Notes: generated from the letters alone by a model not told the origin. A stretch of DNA of 33,955 nucleotides from Gemmataceae bacterium (GCA_026419115.1 JAOAAA010000030.1:1-33955); one strand, 5' to 3'; shown: positions 24,605 to 32,766, counted from the stretch's first letter. Translations and numbers: made by a program.

Positions 24605-26209
24605 ATGTTCGCTCGACATTTCCAAGTTCACTCATCGGCGTGGTTGGTGTTGCTGATTGTAACGCTGTCCACTCAAGCTCAAACCCCCAAAGATTCTCCT
24701 ATCCCCGAGAAGGTGCTTAGTGCTTGGAAAGGTGCGGGAGCTACCTTCGGCTGGCAAGGATGGGATCAGTTCGGCACACTGAAATTTCAGGAATCAAAGG
24801 AAGGGCTGCGGGATGCGTTGCCAGCATTTCGGTTTCGCGAGTGGAATGCGGCTAATACGTCGAAGGTCAGGGAGTTGCCCGATGTGGGGGTCCCCTTTGG
24901 ATTGAACGTGAGCTACACCCGAATAACGGATGCAGGATTGAAGGAATTAGCTGGACTAAAAAATCTCACTTCGCTTTCTCTCGGCGGCCCCCAAGTGACG
25001 GATGCGGTAGTAAAGGAACTGGCCGGTTTGAAAAGCCTCACTTCGCTCGACTTGTGGAACACTCAAGTGACCGATGAGGGACTGAAGGAATTGGCCGGTT
25101 TGAAAAGCCTCACTTCGCTCGACTTGTGGAACACTCAAGTGACCGATGAGGGACTGAAGGAACTGGCTAGTCTGAAAAACCTCACTTCGCTCTACCTCGG
25201 CAAGACCCAAGTAACGGATGCAGGACTGAAGGAACTGGTCAGGTTGAAAAACCTCACTTCGCTCTACCTCGGCAAGACCCAAGTGACGGATACGGGATTG
25301 AAGGAACTGGCCGAGCTAAAAAAACTCACCTCACTCTACTTGAACGAGACCAAAGTGACCGGTGTCGGATTGAAGGAATTAGCTGGACTAAAAAATCTCA
25401 CTTCGCTCAACTTGAGCTATACCCTCATGACGGATGCGGGATTGAAGGAACTAGCTAGTCTGAAAAACCTCACCAAACTCTCCTTGAACGAGACCGAAGT
25501 GACCGGTGTGGGACTGAAGGAACTGGCTGGGCTGAAAAACCTCACAACGCTCGACCTAACCAAGACTCAAGTGACGGATGAGGGACTGAAGGAGCTAGCC
25601 GAGCTGAAAAACCTTACCAAACTCACTCTGTATGGCACTCGAATCACGGATGCAGGCTTGAAGGAATTGGCGGGATTGAAAAAACTCACTTCGCTCAACT
25701 TGTGGAACACCGAAGTCACCGATGAGGGATTGAAGGAATTGGCTGGGCTGAAAAACCTTACCAAACTCACTCTGTATGGCACTCGAATCACGGATGCAGG
25801 ATTGAAGGAACTGGCTGGATTGAAAAAACTGACCTTGATCGACCTGTCTGACCGCCAAATCACGGATCGTGCTTTAGCGATGTTGCGGGAAGTTGATTTG
25901 CTGCATGCTTTGGACCGGACCACGGGAATTGGCAATCAACGGCCTATGAAAGCCGAGGATGTTATCTCGCTCGATCTAAGGAGCACTGAGGTATCGGACT
26001 CGGGATTGAAGGAATTAGCTGGACTAAAAAATCTCACGTCGCTCAACTTGAGCTATACCCTCGTGACGGATGCAGGCTTGAAGGAACTGGCTGGATTGAA
26101 AAACCTCACGACGCTCGATCTGAGCGACACCCAAGTAACAGACGAAGGACTGAAGGAACTGCAAAAGGCGTTGCCCAAATGTCGAATTATTCGAGAATTC
26201 CGCCGTTGA
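24605..26209 (+). CDS. Exported leucine-rich-repeat protein
   Basis: About 534 residues. ATG 24605 is preferred: AAGGTG lies six bases upstream and the result is a normal Sec signal (FARHFQVHSSAWLVLLIVTL then STQAQ). In-frame ATGs at 24599 and 24548 and the frame start at 24521 give an overlong N-terminus. After a roughly 106-residue lead-in the protein is an array of 24-residue LRRs with consensus VTDAGLKELAGLKNLTSLDL plus four residues: 13 in a row, one irregular 44-residue segment, then three more, the last degenerate as a C-terminal cap. Thr/Asp caps and LKxL spacing fit the bacterial ITDAGL-type LRR common in planctomycetes. It should form a curved solenoid outside the cytoplasm for protein or glycan binding. 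No enzymatic domain is present. Confidence 0.92.
   Translation: MFARHFQVHSSAWLVLLIVTLSTQAQTPKDSPIPEKVLSAWKGAGATFGWQGWDQFGTLKFQESKEGLRDALPAFRFREWNAANTSKVRELPDVGVPFGLNVSYTRITDAGLKELAGLKNLTSLSLGGPQVTDAVVKELAGLKSLTSLDLWNTQVTDEGLKELAGLKSLTSLDLWNTQVTDEGLKELASLKNLTSLYLGKTQVTDAGLKELVRLKNLTSLYLGKTQVTDTGLKELAELKKLTSLYLNETKVTGVGLKELAGLKNLTSLNLSYTLMTDAGLKELASLKNLTKLSLNETEVTGVGLKELAGLKNLTTLDLTKTQVTDEGLKELAELKNLTKLTLYGTRITDAGLKELAGLKKLTSLNLWNTEVTDEGLKELAGLKNLTKLTLYGTRITDAGLKELAGLKKLTLIDLSDRQITDRALAMLREVDLLHALDRTTGIGNQRPMKAEDVISLDLRSTEVSDSGLKELAGLKNLTSLNLSYTLVTDAGLKELAGLKNLTTLDLSDTQVTDEGLKELQKALPKCRIIREFRR
24923..26206 (+). repeat. Tandem 72-bp repeats encoding the LRR array
   Basis: Thirteen uninterrupted 72-bp units (24923-25858), a 132-bp irregular unit (25859-25990) and three more units. 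Units 2 and 3 are almost identical at the DNA level, and a block covering units 10-11 is repeated by units 12-13 with few changes. This pattern points to recent duplication within the gene. Confidence 0.9.
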
Positions 26210-26318
26210 TTCGGCAACTTTTAAGGGAAGACTTGCTGATTCTTGAATGGGCAAGGACAGCGTGGCTCAGCTTACTCGAAGTCTCTCGTCGCGGATGAGG
26301 TCGCCGCCGCGGTTGCGA

Positions 26319-27569
26319 TCAATGATAGCCCCGCAGCACGGTGGCATCGGCGACCCGTTTCACTGCCAAGAGATAGGCGGCCTTTCGCAAGGTGGTATGG
26401 TACTTTTGGGCCATTTTCCATGTGGCTTCAAAGGCCGACGTCATCTTGATCTGTAAACGATGTCGCACCTCATCCAACGGCCAAGAAAGTTGTTGCAAAT
26501 TCTGGACCCACTCGAAGTAACTGGCCGTCACCCCACCGGCATTCGCGAGAATATCCGGTACGACGAGAATCCCTCGTTGCTCGAAAATTTGGTCGGCATC
26601 GTCTGTGGTGGGGGCATTGGCTCCTTCGATAATCATCTTGGCTTGAATGCGAGGGGCATTCTCGCCGGTGAGAACCCCATCTAAAGCAGCAGGGACTAGA
26701 ATATCGCAGGGCTTTTCGAGAAGTTGCTCGTTGGTGAGTGACTCCGCAGAATCGAGTTTTTGCAGGCTGCCATCTTCTTTTTGCACTTGCAGCGCCTTTT
26801 CCAGATCGATCCCTTTGGGAGAATACTTGCCACCACCAACATCGCTGATTCCAACGATGATCGCCCCTCGTTCCGCTAAACATCGGGCTGCATTCGAGCC
26901 GACGTTACCATAACCTTGGATAATGACCGTTTTGCCTTTGAGGTCTTGTTTGAGCGTTTTACAGAGTTGTTCGGTGACAATCGCGACCCCTAATCCGGTG
27001 GCTTCGTTTCGCCCTTGCGAGCCTCCCACCTCGATGGGTTTTCCGGTCACAATCGCAGGCGAGTAACCATGTTTCCGGCTGTACTCATCCATGAACCACG
27101 CCATGATCTGCGGATTGGTATTCACATCGGGTGCAGGGATATCTTCGTAAATGCCAATGACCGGCATGATCCCGTTTGTGAATCGTCGGGTGATTTGTTC
27201 GAGTTCCCGCTGAGAGAATTTCTTCGGATCGATGGCAATACCCCCTTTGGCTCCTCCAAAAGGAACATCGACCAGTGCCGTTTTCAACGTCATCAGAACA
27301 GCCAAGGCCGTGACCTCAGCGGCATCGACCGTGGGATGGTAGCGAAATCCCCCTTTGTAGGGCCCGCGAGCATTGTTGTGTTGGACCCGATAACCCTTGT
27401 AAACTTCCAACACCCCGTTATCGCGAACGATAGGTATTTGTACCCGAATTTCCCGATCGGTACTCCAGATCAGGGAGGCAACTCCCTCGTTCACTTGAAG
27501 AACCTTAACGGCCTCTTCGTAGTAACTGCGGACAACATCTAAGCTCTTATGTGTGGCAGACATAACCAT
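26319..27569 (-). CDS. Glutamate dehydrogenase (Glu/Leu/Phe/Val dehydrogenase family)
   Basis: 416 residues, the usual length of the small hexameric class. It interconverts glutamate with 2-oxoglutarate and ammonia using NAD(P). The substrate-binding Lys72 lies in GPYKGGFRYHP, the catalytic Lys108 in VPFGGAKGGIAIDP and the catalytic Asp148 in IPAPDVNT. The Rossmann motif is GYGNVG (219-224), followed by the acidic/Gly region GISDVGGGKYSP. The C-terminal VVPDILANAGGVTASYFEWV is typical. Specificity for glutamate is likely from PYKGGFR and the Lys/Ser pattern but not proven. The gene stands alone, facing the LRR gene tail-to-tail. No Shine-Dalgarno is evident upstream of the paired ATG codons (27569 and 27563). 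Confidence 0.94.
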   Translation of the reverse strand: MVMSATHKSLDVVRSYYEEAVKVLQVNEGVASLIWSTDREIRVQIPIVRDNGVLEVYKGYRVQHNNARGPYKGGFRYHPTVDAAEVTALAVLMTLKTALVDVPFGGAKGGIAIDPKKFSQRELEQITRRFTNGIMPVIGIYEDIPAPDVNTNPQIMAWFMDEYSRKHGYSPAIVTGKPIEVGGSQGRNEATGLGVAIVTEQLCKTLKQDLKGKTVIIQGYGNVGSNAARCLAERGAIIVGISDVGGGKYSPKGIDLEKALQVQKEDGSLQKLDSAESLTNEQLLEKPCDILVPAALDGVLTGENAPRIQAKMIIEGANAPTTDDADQIFEQRGILVVPDILANAGGVTASYFEWVQNLQQLSWPLDEVRHRLQIKMTSAFEATWKMAQKYHTTLRKAAYLLAVKRVADATVLRGYH

Positions 27570-27677
27570 TCTCGGAGGAGGAGAGGAATACTTCGAGTTA
27601 AGGATAGGAACAGAACCATAAGAACAAAGTACCCCTATCAGAAAAGCGATCCAACTTGGGAAAATTGCGATCGGGGC

Positions 27678-27687
27678 GGGGGGGGGG
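27678..27687. repeat. Run of ten G in the intergenic region
   Basis: A G10 homopolymer followed by A and six T, between the glutamate dehydrogenase start and the anti-sigma gene end. Its length is prone to slippage and to sequencing error. Confidence 0.8.
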
Positions 27688-27785
27688 ATTTTTTACCCCG
27701 AACATGTGGGAAAGTTGGGAATGCTGATGGGGAAAAATCGCTTATCCCGAAAAGGAAGGTTGACCCGATGGGTCGGAGTGAGGGG

Positions 27786-27864
27786 ATTTCGTAACAGGGA
27801 TGGGGTTAGGGCATTTCGTAGATGAGTAGATTTCGTAACAGGGATGGGGTTAGGGCATTTCGTA
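27786..27864. repeat. Perfect 35-bp direct repeat spanning the 3' end of the anti-sigma gene
   Basis: Copies at 27786-27820 and 27830-27864, period 44, begin ATTTCGTAACAGGGATGGGG and end GGTTAGGGCATTTCGTA. The right copy contains the stop codon and final codons (coding ...YEMP) of the minus-strand gene; the left copy repeats them beyond the stop. Confidence 0.9.
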
Positions 27865-28809
27865 ACCGCGACCCAAAACGGAATCTTCTCGTCGTAGCCC
27901 CGCACCCACTTTGCCACGTTCATTCCGAAAGATATGATCGTTCTCGATGCCCACATTGGCATGAGTGCAGAAGCGAACTTGTCCATTCGCAAAGAGAACA
28001 TTTTGCCCCCCGCGATGATTGATCGGTTTGGTTTCTTCCCCTTTTCTTCGTGGGGCATCGGCCAAGAGGGGGATATAATCTTGGTCGGGATCGAGATAGC
28101 TAAAGCCACACAAAGTGCCGAGTTCATCACGGTAGCCTAGGGTGTAACTGTAGTTGCCCAAAGAAAGGCCATGAGCCTGATCGTTACAGCTTAACCGAGT
28201 ATGTGTCAAATAGCCCTGATCGCGAAGGGTTTGAATGGCAGATTCTGCGGTTTGAAGTTCCGCGACTTTGGGGAAATTACCCTCATTATCATCGGCATAT
28301 TGTACCAAGGCCGAGTAAACTTGACGAAGACTATCGGCACAGGCAGTTTGCCGAGCATGCGAACGAAGGGTCGCCAAAAACGGGAGACCGATTCCCAAGA
28401 CCAGAACCAAAGAGACGGCAATGGCAAACACATTTCTTCGGGAGTTGCTGCTGGAATCGACAGCGAGTTCGCGAGCCATCACCGGATAGACAGGTGGTTC
28501 ATTCGACGTAGCTACCGCAGCCGGTTGGGACTCGCTTGGTGCGTGACATTCAATCGGAGGGACTAACCGTTCTGCCTGAACAATCCATTCTGCGACTCGT
28601 CCAATGGTATTGGCAACCAGTTGAGGTGGAAGCGGTTCGTTGGGGTCATCTTGATCGCTAGCCAGCGGTGCCAAGGCCGAGCGGATCAGGTCCAAGGTTC
28701 GTTGCGCTTGCGGGGATTCGGCCAATAAAATTTCGGTCGTTTGAGTATCTTGAGTCGGCAAGGCCTTGAGAGCGTAACCGAGTAACTTTTCTTCTTGTAA
28801 GTAATCCAT
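27850..28809 (-). CDS. Membrane anti-sigma factor candidate with pilin-like outer domain
   Basis: 319 residues. The first 55 (LLGYALKALPTQDTQTTEIL, LAESPQAQRTLDLIRSALAP) read like a zinc-less RskA-type anti-sigma N-terminus. A linker rich in Pro and Glu leads to one membrane helix, VFAIAVSLVLVLGIGLPFLA (127-146). The outer part resembles a DUF1559/type II pseudopilin: RSHARQTACADSLRQVYSAL continues into VQYADDNEGNFP, and the C-terminus has H265-X9-N275-G276, a variant of H-X9-DG. The gene begins 52 bp after the ECF sigma gene on the same strand, the usual sigma/anti-sigma order. It is thus probably a membrane sensor that holds the sigma factor. The pilin resemblance is clear by eye; the anti-sigma role is inferred from position and N-terminus. 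Confidence 0.75.
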   Translation of the reverse strand: MDYLQEEKLLGYALKALPTQDTQTTEILLAESPQAQRTLDLIRSALAPLASDQDDPNEPLPPQLVANTIGRVAEWIVQAERLVPPIECHAPSESQPAAVATSNEPPVYPVMARELAVDSSSNSRRNVFAIAVSLVLVLGIGLPFLATLRSHARQTACADSLRQVYSALVQYADDNEGNFPKVAELQTAESAIQTLRDQGYLTHTRLSCNDQAHGLSLGNYSYTLGYRDELGTLCGFSYLDPDQDYIPLLADAPRRKGEETKPINHRGGQNVLFANGQVRFCTHANVGIENDHIFRNERGKVGAGLRREDSVLGRGYEMP

Positions 28810-28861
28810 GATGAAACCCCTATCTCAAGGGTCCACGAATCGGGGGGCGAAAAATCGGAGA

Positions 28862-29476
28862 TTATAACTCTGGAACAGAACCAACTAGGGACCAACTTTC
28901 GTGTAATTTTGCAAGGGCCGTATGTAATCGCGATTTTACCGTTCCAAGGGGGATATCCAGAATATCGGCAATATCCTGATATTTCAAGCCCTGATAGTAG
29001 GCCAAAATCACCACCACCCTTAAAAACTCGGGGAGGCGGTCTACTGTAGCTCGGACCAAGGTTCGCAACTCGCTGAGGTCCGCGTGTTCGAGAGGATTGG
29101 TCTCTTTCGATTCGAGTAACTCACCCAAGCCACGACGTTCCCCCTCTTGATTTTCGACCTCTGCCGATTCGATACTCACCGTCGCGCGTCGGCCGACCCG
29201 TCGCATGGCATCGATCGCTTGGTTGGTCGCGATGGCATAAATCCAAGGGCGTGCTGGTCTCCCTTTTTCGTATTGGTTAATTTTGGCGTATAAGGCAACA
29301 AAGGTCAGTTGGAAAATGTCCTCTGCCAAATGCTCATCGTTGACGTAACGCCGAAGATAACCGAATAACTCCCGCTGGTATCGACGAACGAGCGTACCCA
29401 TTGCTTCTTTGTACCCTTCTCGGAGTAGCAGCAAGAGTTCTTCGTCGGTTCGTCTCGCTAAAGGATCGTTAGACAC
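28862..29476 (-). CDS. ECF (sigma-70 group 4) RNA polymerase sigma factor
   Basis: 204 residues. Region 2 (about 24-95) holds AMGTLVRRYQRELFGYLRRY, DEHLAEDIFQLTFVALYAKI and the -10-recognition helix RPWIYAIATNQAIDAMRR. Region 4 (about 143-192) has LPEFLRVVVILAYYQGLKYQ, DIADILDIPLGTVKSRLH, a helix-turn-helix for -35 contact. A 45-residue acidic linker separates them. It directs RNA polymerase to its own regulon and is probably held inactive by the membrane protein encoded just downstream. It is divergent from the DUF1501 gene with 235 bp between, so that gene pair is a candidate target. The exact ECF group needs a profile search. Confidence 0.94.
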   Translation of the reverse strand: MSNDPLARRTDEELLLLLREGYKEAMGTLVRRYQRELFGYLRRYVNDEHLAEDIFQLTFVALYAKINQYEKGRPARPWIYAIATNQAIDAMRRVGRRATVSIESAEVENQEGERRGLGELLESKETNPLEHADLSELRTLVRATVDRLPEFLRVVVILAYYQGLKYQDIADILDIPLGTVKSRLHTALAKLHESWSLVGSVPEL

Positions 29477-29659
29477 TGTTCACACTTGAATTACGTTACG
29501 GGTCACGAGAAGGTTCATGGCCTCATCATAGGAGCCTATCACAAAAGATAGATACCACGGCTTTCTTTGACGATGCTTTTTTACGAAATCCACGACCAAC
29601 AAAGGGTTGGAGGTTGCTATCCTCTCATGTTTTGTTAGCAAATGCTCGCTCATTTTTTG

Positions 29660-29689
29660 TTGGAGAACCCCTCGAGATTTTGATATAGT
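29660..29689 (+). promoter_or_regulatory. Predicted promoter of the DUF1501/cytochrome-WD40 unit
   Basis: TTGGAG (29660-29665), 18-bp spacer, TATAGT (29684-29689) preceded by TGA as a possible extended -10. The Shine-Dalgarno GGAGG (29700-29704) lies seven bases before ATG 29712. Confidence 0.6.
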
Positions 29690-29711
29690 CCATTCTATCG
29701 GAGGTTCGAGA

Positions 29712-31124
29712 ATGAATCCACTGGAAGCCACACGACGCCACTTCTTTCAAAACTGCAGCATCGGTCTAGGCGCAACCGCCCTGAGTACGTTGCTTCATCG
29801 AGACACGCACGCGGGTGACACGAAAACCCCCTTGGCTTCCCGAAGGGGGCACTTCGCGGGGAAAGCCAAGGCGGTTATTTTTTTGTTCATGGCGGGGGGG
29901 CCAAGCCAACTGGAACTTTTCTCCGATAAGCCTGAACTCAACAAACTTCACGGCCAAAAAGTTCCTGAAGTATTTACCAAGGGAAAACGATTTGCTTTCA
30001 TTAAAAATGATGCCCAAATTCTTGGTTGCTCTCGCAAATACAAAAAGTATGGCGAGTGCGGCATGGAAATTAGTGAGTTGCTCCCCCATCATGCCGAGAT
30101 TGTTGATGAAGTGTGTTGGCTGCGTGGGATGAAGACCGACGTTTTTAATCACGGACCCGCCAAGGTTTTCGTCAACACGGGATCCCCTCAATTTGGCCGC
30201 CCCTCGATGGGGGCTTGGATTACCTACGGGATAGGTTCCGAGACCGATAGTCTACCGGGGTTTGTGGTCTTGCAATCCGGACCACGCGGACCACGCGGAG
30301 GGGCTGCCCTGTACTCCAGTGGCTTTCTCCCGACGACTTTTCAGGGGGTTCCTTTCCTTCGTGGCGAAAACCCGATCCTCGATTTGAAACCTCCCAAAGG
30401 TTTCGAGGAAACCAATCCCCGTGAGTTTGTCGATACCATTCGCGATCTCAATCAAATGCGCTTCGATCGTGTGGGTGATCCTGAAATTCAAACGCGCATT
30501 GCTTCCTACGAGATGGCCTATCGCATGCAAAGTGCTGCCCCCGCTTTGATGGATATTTCCAAAGAGGACAAAAAGACCCTTGAGCTTTACGGGGTCGAAC
30601 TAGGGAAACCTTCGTTTGCTGCCAACTGTTTATTGGCTCGCAGATTGGTCGAACGGGGCGTGCGATTCGTTCAGCTGTATCACACCGATTGGGATCATCA
30701 CGGGGGCAATCTCGATTTAGGAAAATCCCTAGAAAACATCACTAAGGAAGTGGATCGCCCCTCGGCCGCTCTCATTAAGGACCTGAAACGGTTAGGTATG
30801 CTCGATTCCACTTTGGTTATTTGGGGAGGAGAATTCGGCCGAACCCCGATGGGCGAAGCCCGCGAAACGACGGGTCGAGATCATCATATCGATGCCTACA
30901 CCATGTGGCTCGCGGGGGGGGGGATCAAAAAAGGAATCATCTACGGTGCCACCGACGAAATTGGTTACAACGTTACCGAAAAACCGGTTCATGTTCATGA
31001 TCTCCAAGCCACCATCCTTCATTGCCTTGGGCTGGATCATGAGAAATTGACCTTTAAGTTCCAAGGGCGTCAATATCGCTTAACCGATGTTCATGGGACT
31101 GTCGTTAAGGAGATATTGGCCTAA
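29712..31124 (+). CDS. DUF1501 protein, exported
   Basis: 470 residues from ATG 29712, set by GGAGG; the frame runs back to 29607 but would overlap the promoter. The N-terminus ATRRHFFQNCSIGLGATALS resembles a Tat signal (RR at 8-9), so export in folded form is likely. DUF1501 marks: VIFLFMAGGPSQLELFSDKP early, HGPAKVFVNTGSPQFGRPSM in the middle, YHTDWDHHGG and finally WGGEFGRTPMGEARETTGRD followed by HH. This is an alkaline-phosphatase/sulfatase-like fold with His and Asp clusters able to bind metals; the substrate is unknown. In planctomycetes these genes are usually paired with a cytochrome-c-domain partner, and here a cytochrome/WD40 gene follows after 103 bp on the same strand. Confidence 0.94.
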   Translation: MNPLEATRRHFFQNCSIGLGATALSTLLHRDTHAGDTKTPLASRRGHFAGKAKAVIFLFMAGGPSQLELFSDKPELNKLHGQKVPEVFTKGKRFAFIKNDAQILGCSRKYKKYGECGMEISELLPHHAEIVDEVCWLRGMKTDVFNHGPAKVFVNTGSPQFGRPSMGAWITYGIGSETDSLPGFVVLQSGPRGPRGGAALYSSGFLPTTFQGVPFLRGENPILDLKPPKGFEETNPREFVDTIRDLNQMRFDRVGDPEIQTRIASYEMAYRMQSAAPALMDISKEDKKTLELYGVELGKPSFAANCLLARRLVERGVRFVQLYHTDWDHHGGNLDLGKSLENITKEVDRPSAALIKDLKRLGMLDSTLVIWGGEFGRTPMGEARETTGRDHHIDAYTMWLAGGGIKKGIIYGATDEIGYNVTEKPVHVHDLQATILHCLGLDHEKLTFKFQGRQYRLTDVHGTVVKEILA

Positions 31125-31227
31125 GATAAAATTGACGAATAAAAAATACGAATAATAAATTCGGATAAACAAAACGGATTAAAAATTCTCCCACCCCACG
31201 CCCGTAATCTTTCTATTGAGGTTCCCT

Positions 31228-32766
31228 GTGAAGCACATTCCTCTCATACTTTCTTTGTGCGTTGCGACTCCCCTACTTGGGGCCGATGTCCCCGCTGGGA
31301 AAGTGAGCTATTACAAAGACATTCTGCCTATTTTCCGCCAACACTGTCAAGGGTGTCATCAACCAGCCAAACCGCTCGGCGGGTATGTTATGACCTCTTA
31401 CGCGGACCTTCTGAAAAAGGGGGATTCGGAAAAATTTGGGATTGTCCCCAATAAACCTCAAGAATCTTTCTTGGTCCAATTACTTGGCGAAGTCAAGGGA
31501 CGCGCCCGCATGCCGAAGAATCAACCCCCGCTGCCCGATGCCCAGATTAAATTGATCGAAAAATGGGTTGCCGAAGGGGCCGTAGACGATACCCCCGCTT
31601 CGGCCAAGGCGCCTCCCGTCGATCCCGATAATCCCCCCATCTACAAATCGTTACCGGTGGTGAATGCCGTCGCGTATTCCCCCAATGGAGAGTATTTGGC
31701 AATCTCGGGGTATCACGAAATTCTTCTGTGGGCGGGTGATGGTTCCAAGCGGATCGCTCGACTGGTGGGGTTATCCGAACGCATTCAATCTTTGGCATTT
31801 TCTCCCGATGGTACTTTGCTAGCGGCCTCGGGGGGGGACCCCGGACGATCGGGCGAAATTCAAATTTGGGATGTCGAAAAACGGAGCCTAAAAACTTCCA
31901 TTCCTGTTTCGTTTGATGTGGTGGCAGGGATTTCTTGGTCGCCCGATGGAAGTTTGGTTGCCTGTGGTTGTGCCGATAATACCGTGCGGGCTTTTGAAGT
32001 GAAAACGGGGAAACAAGTTCTGTTTCAAGGTGCCCATTCCGATTGGGTGACCGACACGGTTTTCTCGCAAGATGGAAAACATTTGGTCTCGGTCAGTCGG
32101 GATCGTTCTGTGAAATTGACCGAAGTGGCTACGAATCGTTTTATCGACAACGTAACCTCCATCACGCCCGGCGCCTTGAAGGGAGGCCTCAATACAGTGA
32201 CGCTTCGCCCCCCCCCCAAATTGCTCACGCAGAACGAAAAATATGCCCTCCTCGCCGCAACGGTTCTCGCTCCCCGTGTGAACCTGTTGACCGTTTGGGA
32301 AAATAGTCGGCCCCCCGCTCCTCGCATGGCCAAGGTTCCTCGCGATACCCCCGGTGTGGCCCCGAATGTGTACGATGAAATTCTGGCCGCAGGGGCGGAC
32401 GGAACCCCTCGTTTATACAAGATGCACCGAGAGGAAAAACGAGTCATCGGCGATGATTCCAATCGCATTCGGGAATACGAAAAAATGAAAGGACGCATTT
32501 ACTCGCTGGCGTTTAGTCCCAAAGGGGACCTTTTTGCCGCAGGAAGTAGTCTTGATGGTAAAGGCGAAGTTTGCATTTACGAGACCGATAAATCTCCTAA
32601 GAAAGTGACCCTAAAAGACCTGACGACTCCAATCTACGATGTGGCCTTTCACCCGCGTGGCAATAGGGTCGCCTCGGGAGGTTTCGACGGCGTGATTCGT
32701 ATTCACGATGCCTTCTCCGGTGAGTTGATCAAAGAATTTATTCCGGTCCCCTTACAAGGTAAATAA
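31228..32766 (+). CDS. Exported protein with planctomycete cytochrome c domain and WD40 repeats
   Basis: About 512 residues. The start at GTG 31228 has GAGG about six bases upstream; TTG 31216 is the in-frame alternative. The signal peptide KHIPLILSLCVATPLLGA precedes a PSCyt1-type cytochrome with CQGCH (40-44) and distal MPKNQPPL. From about residue 145 there are WD40 repeats: VNAVAYSPNGEYLAISGYHE, IQSLAFSPDGTLLAASGGDP, ISWSPDGSLVACGCADNTVR, VFSQDGKHLVSVSRDRSVKL and two at the end, IYSLAFSPKGDLFAAGSS and VAFHPRGNRVASGGFDGVIR. A six- or seven-bladed propeller with a c-type haem outside the cytoplasm is likely. It is in one unit with DUF1501. Function unknown; electron transfer or binding of a surface partner is suggested by the parts. 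Confidence 0.93.
   Translation: MKHIPLILSLCVATPLLGADVPAGKVSYYKDILPIFRQHCQGCHQPAKPLGGYVMTSYADLLKKGDSEKFGIVPNKPQESFLVQLLGEVKGRARMPKNQPPLPDAQIKLIEKWVAEGAVDDTPASAKAPPVDPDNPPIYKSLPVVNAVAYSPNGEYLAISGYHEILLWAGDGSKRIARLVGLSERIQSLAFSPDGTLLAASGGDPGRSGEIQIWDVEKRSLKTSIPVSFDVVAGISWSPDGSLVACGCADNTVRAFEVKTGKQVLFQGAHSDWVTDTVFSQDGKHLVSVSRDRSVKLTEVATNRFIDNVTSITPGALKGGLNTVTLRPPPKLLTQNEKYALLAATVLAPRVNLLTVWENSRPPAPRMAKVPRDTPGVAPNVYDEILAAGADGTPRLYKMHREEKRVIGDDSNRIREYEKMKGRIYSLAFSPKGDLFAAGSSLDGKGEVCIYETDKSPKKVTLKDLTTPIYDVAFHPRGNRVASGGFDGVIRIHDAFSGELIKEFIPVPLQGK

Noticed and set aside
24956-25935. Antisense open frames along the LRR gene (24956-25282, 25567-25935, 25595-25858)
   Set aside because: They exist because a repeated 72-bp unit with no stop in one antisense frame keeps that frame open; the products are only mirror images of the repeat.
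27693-28130. 145-codon minus-strand frame ending in repeated RNALTPSLLRN/RNPLTPTH peptides
   Set aside because: It is the wrong frame of the anti-sigma gene plus the 35-bp repeat; the repeated peptide only reflects the DNA duplication.
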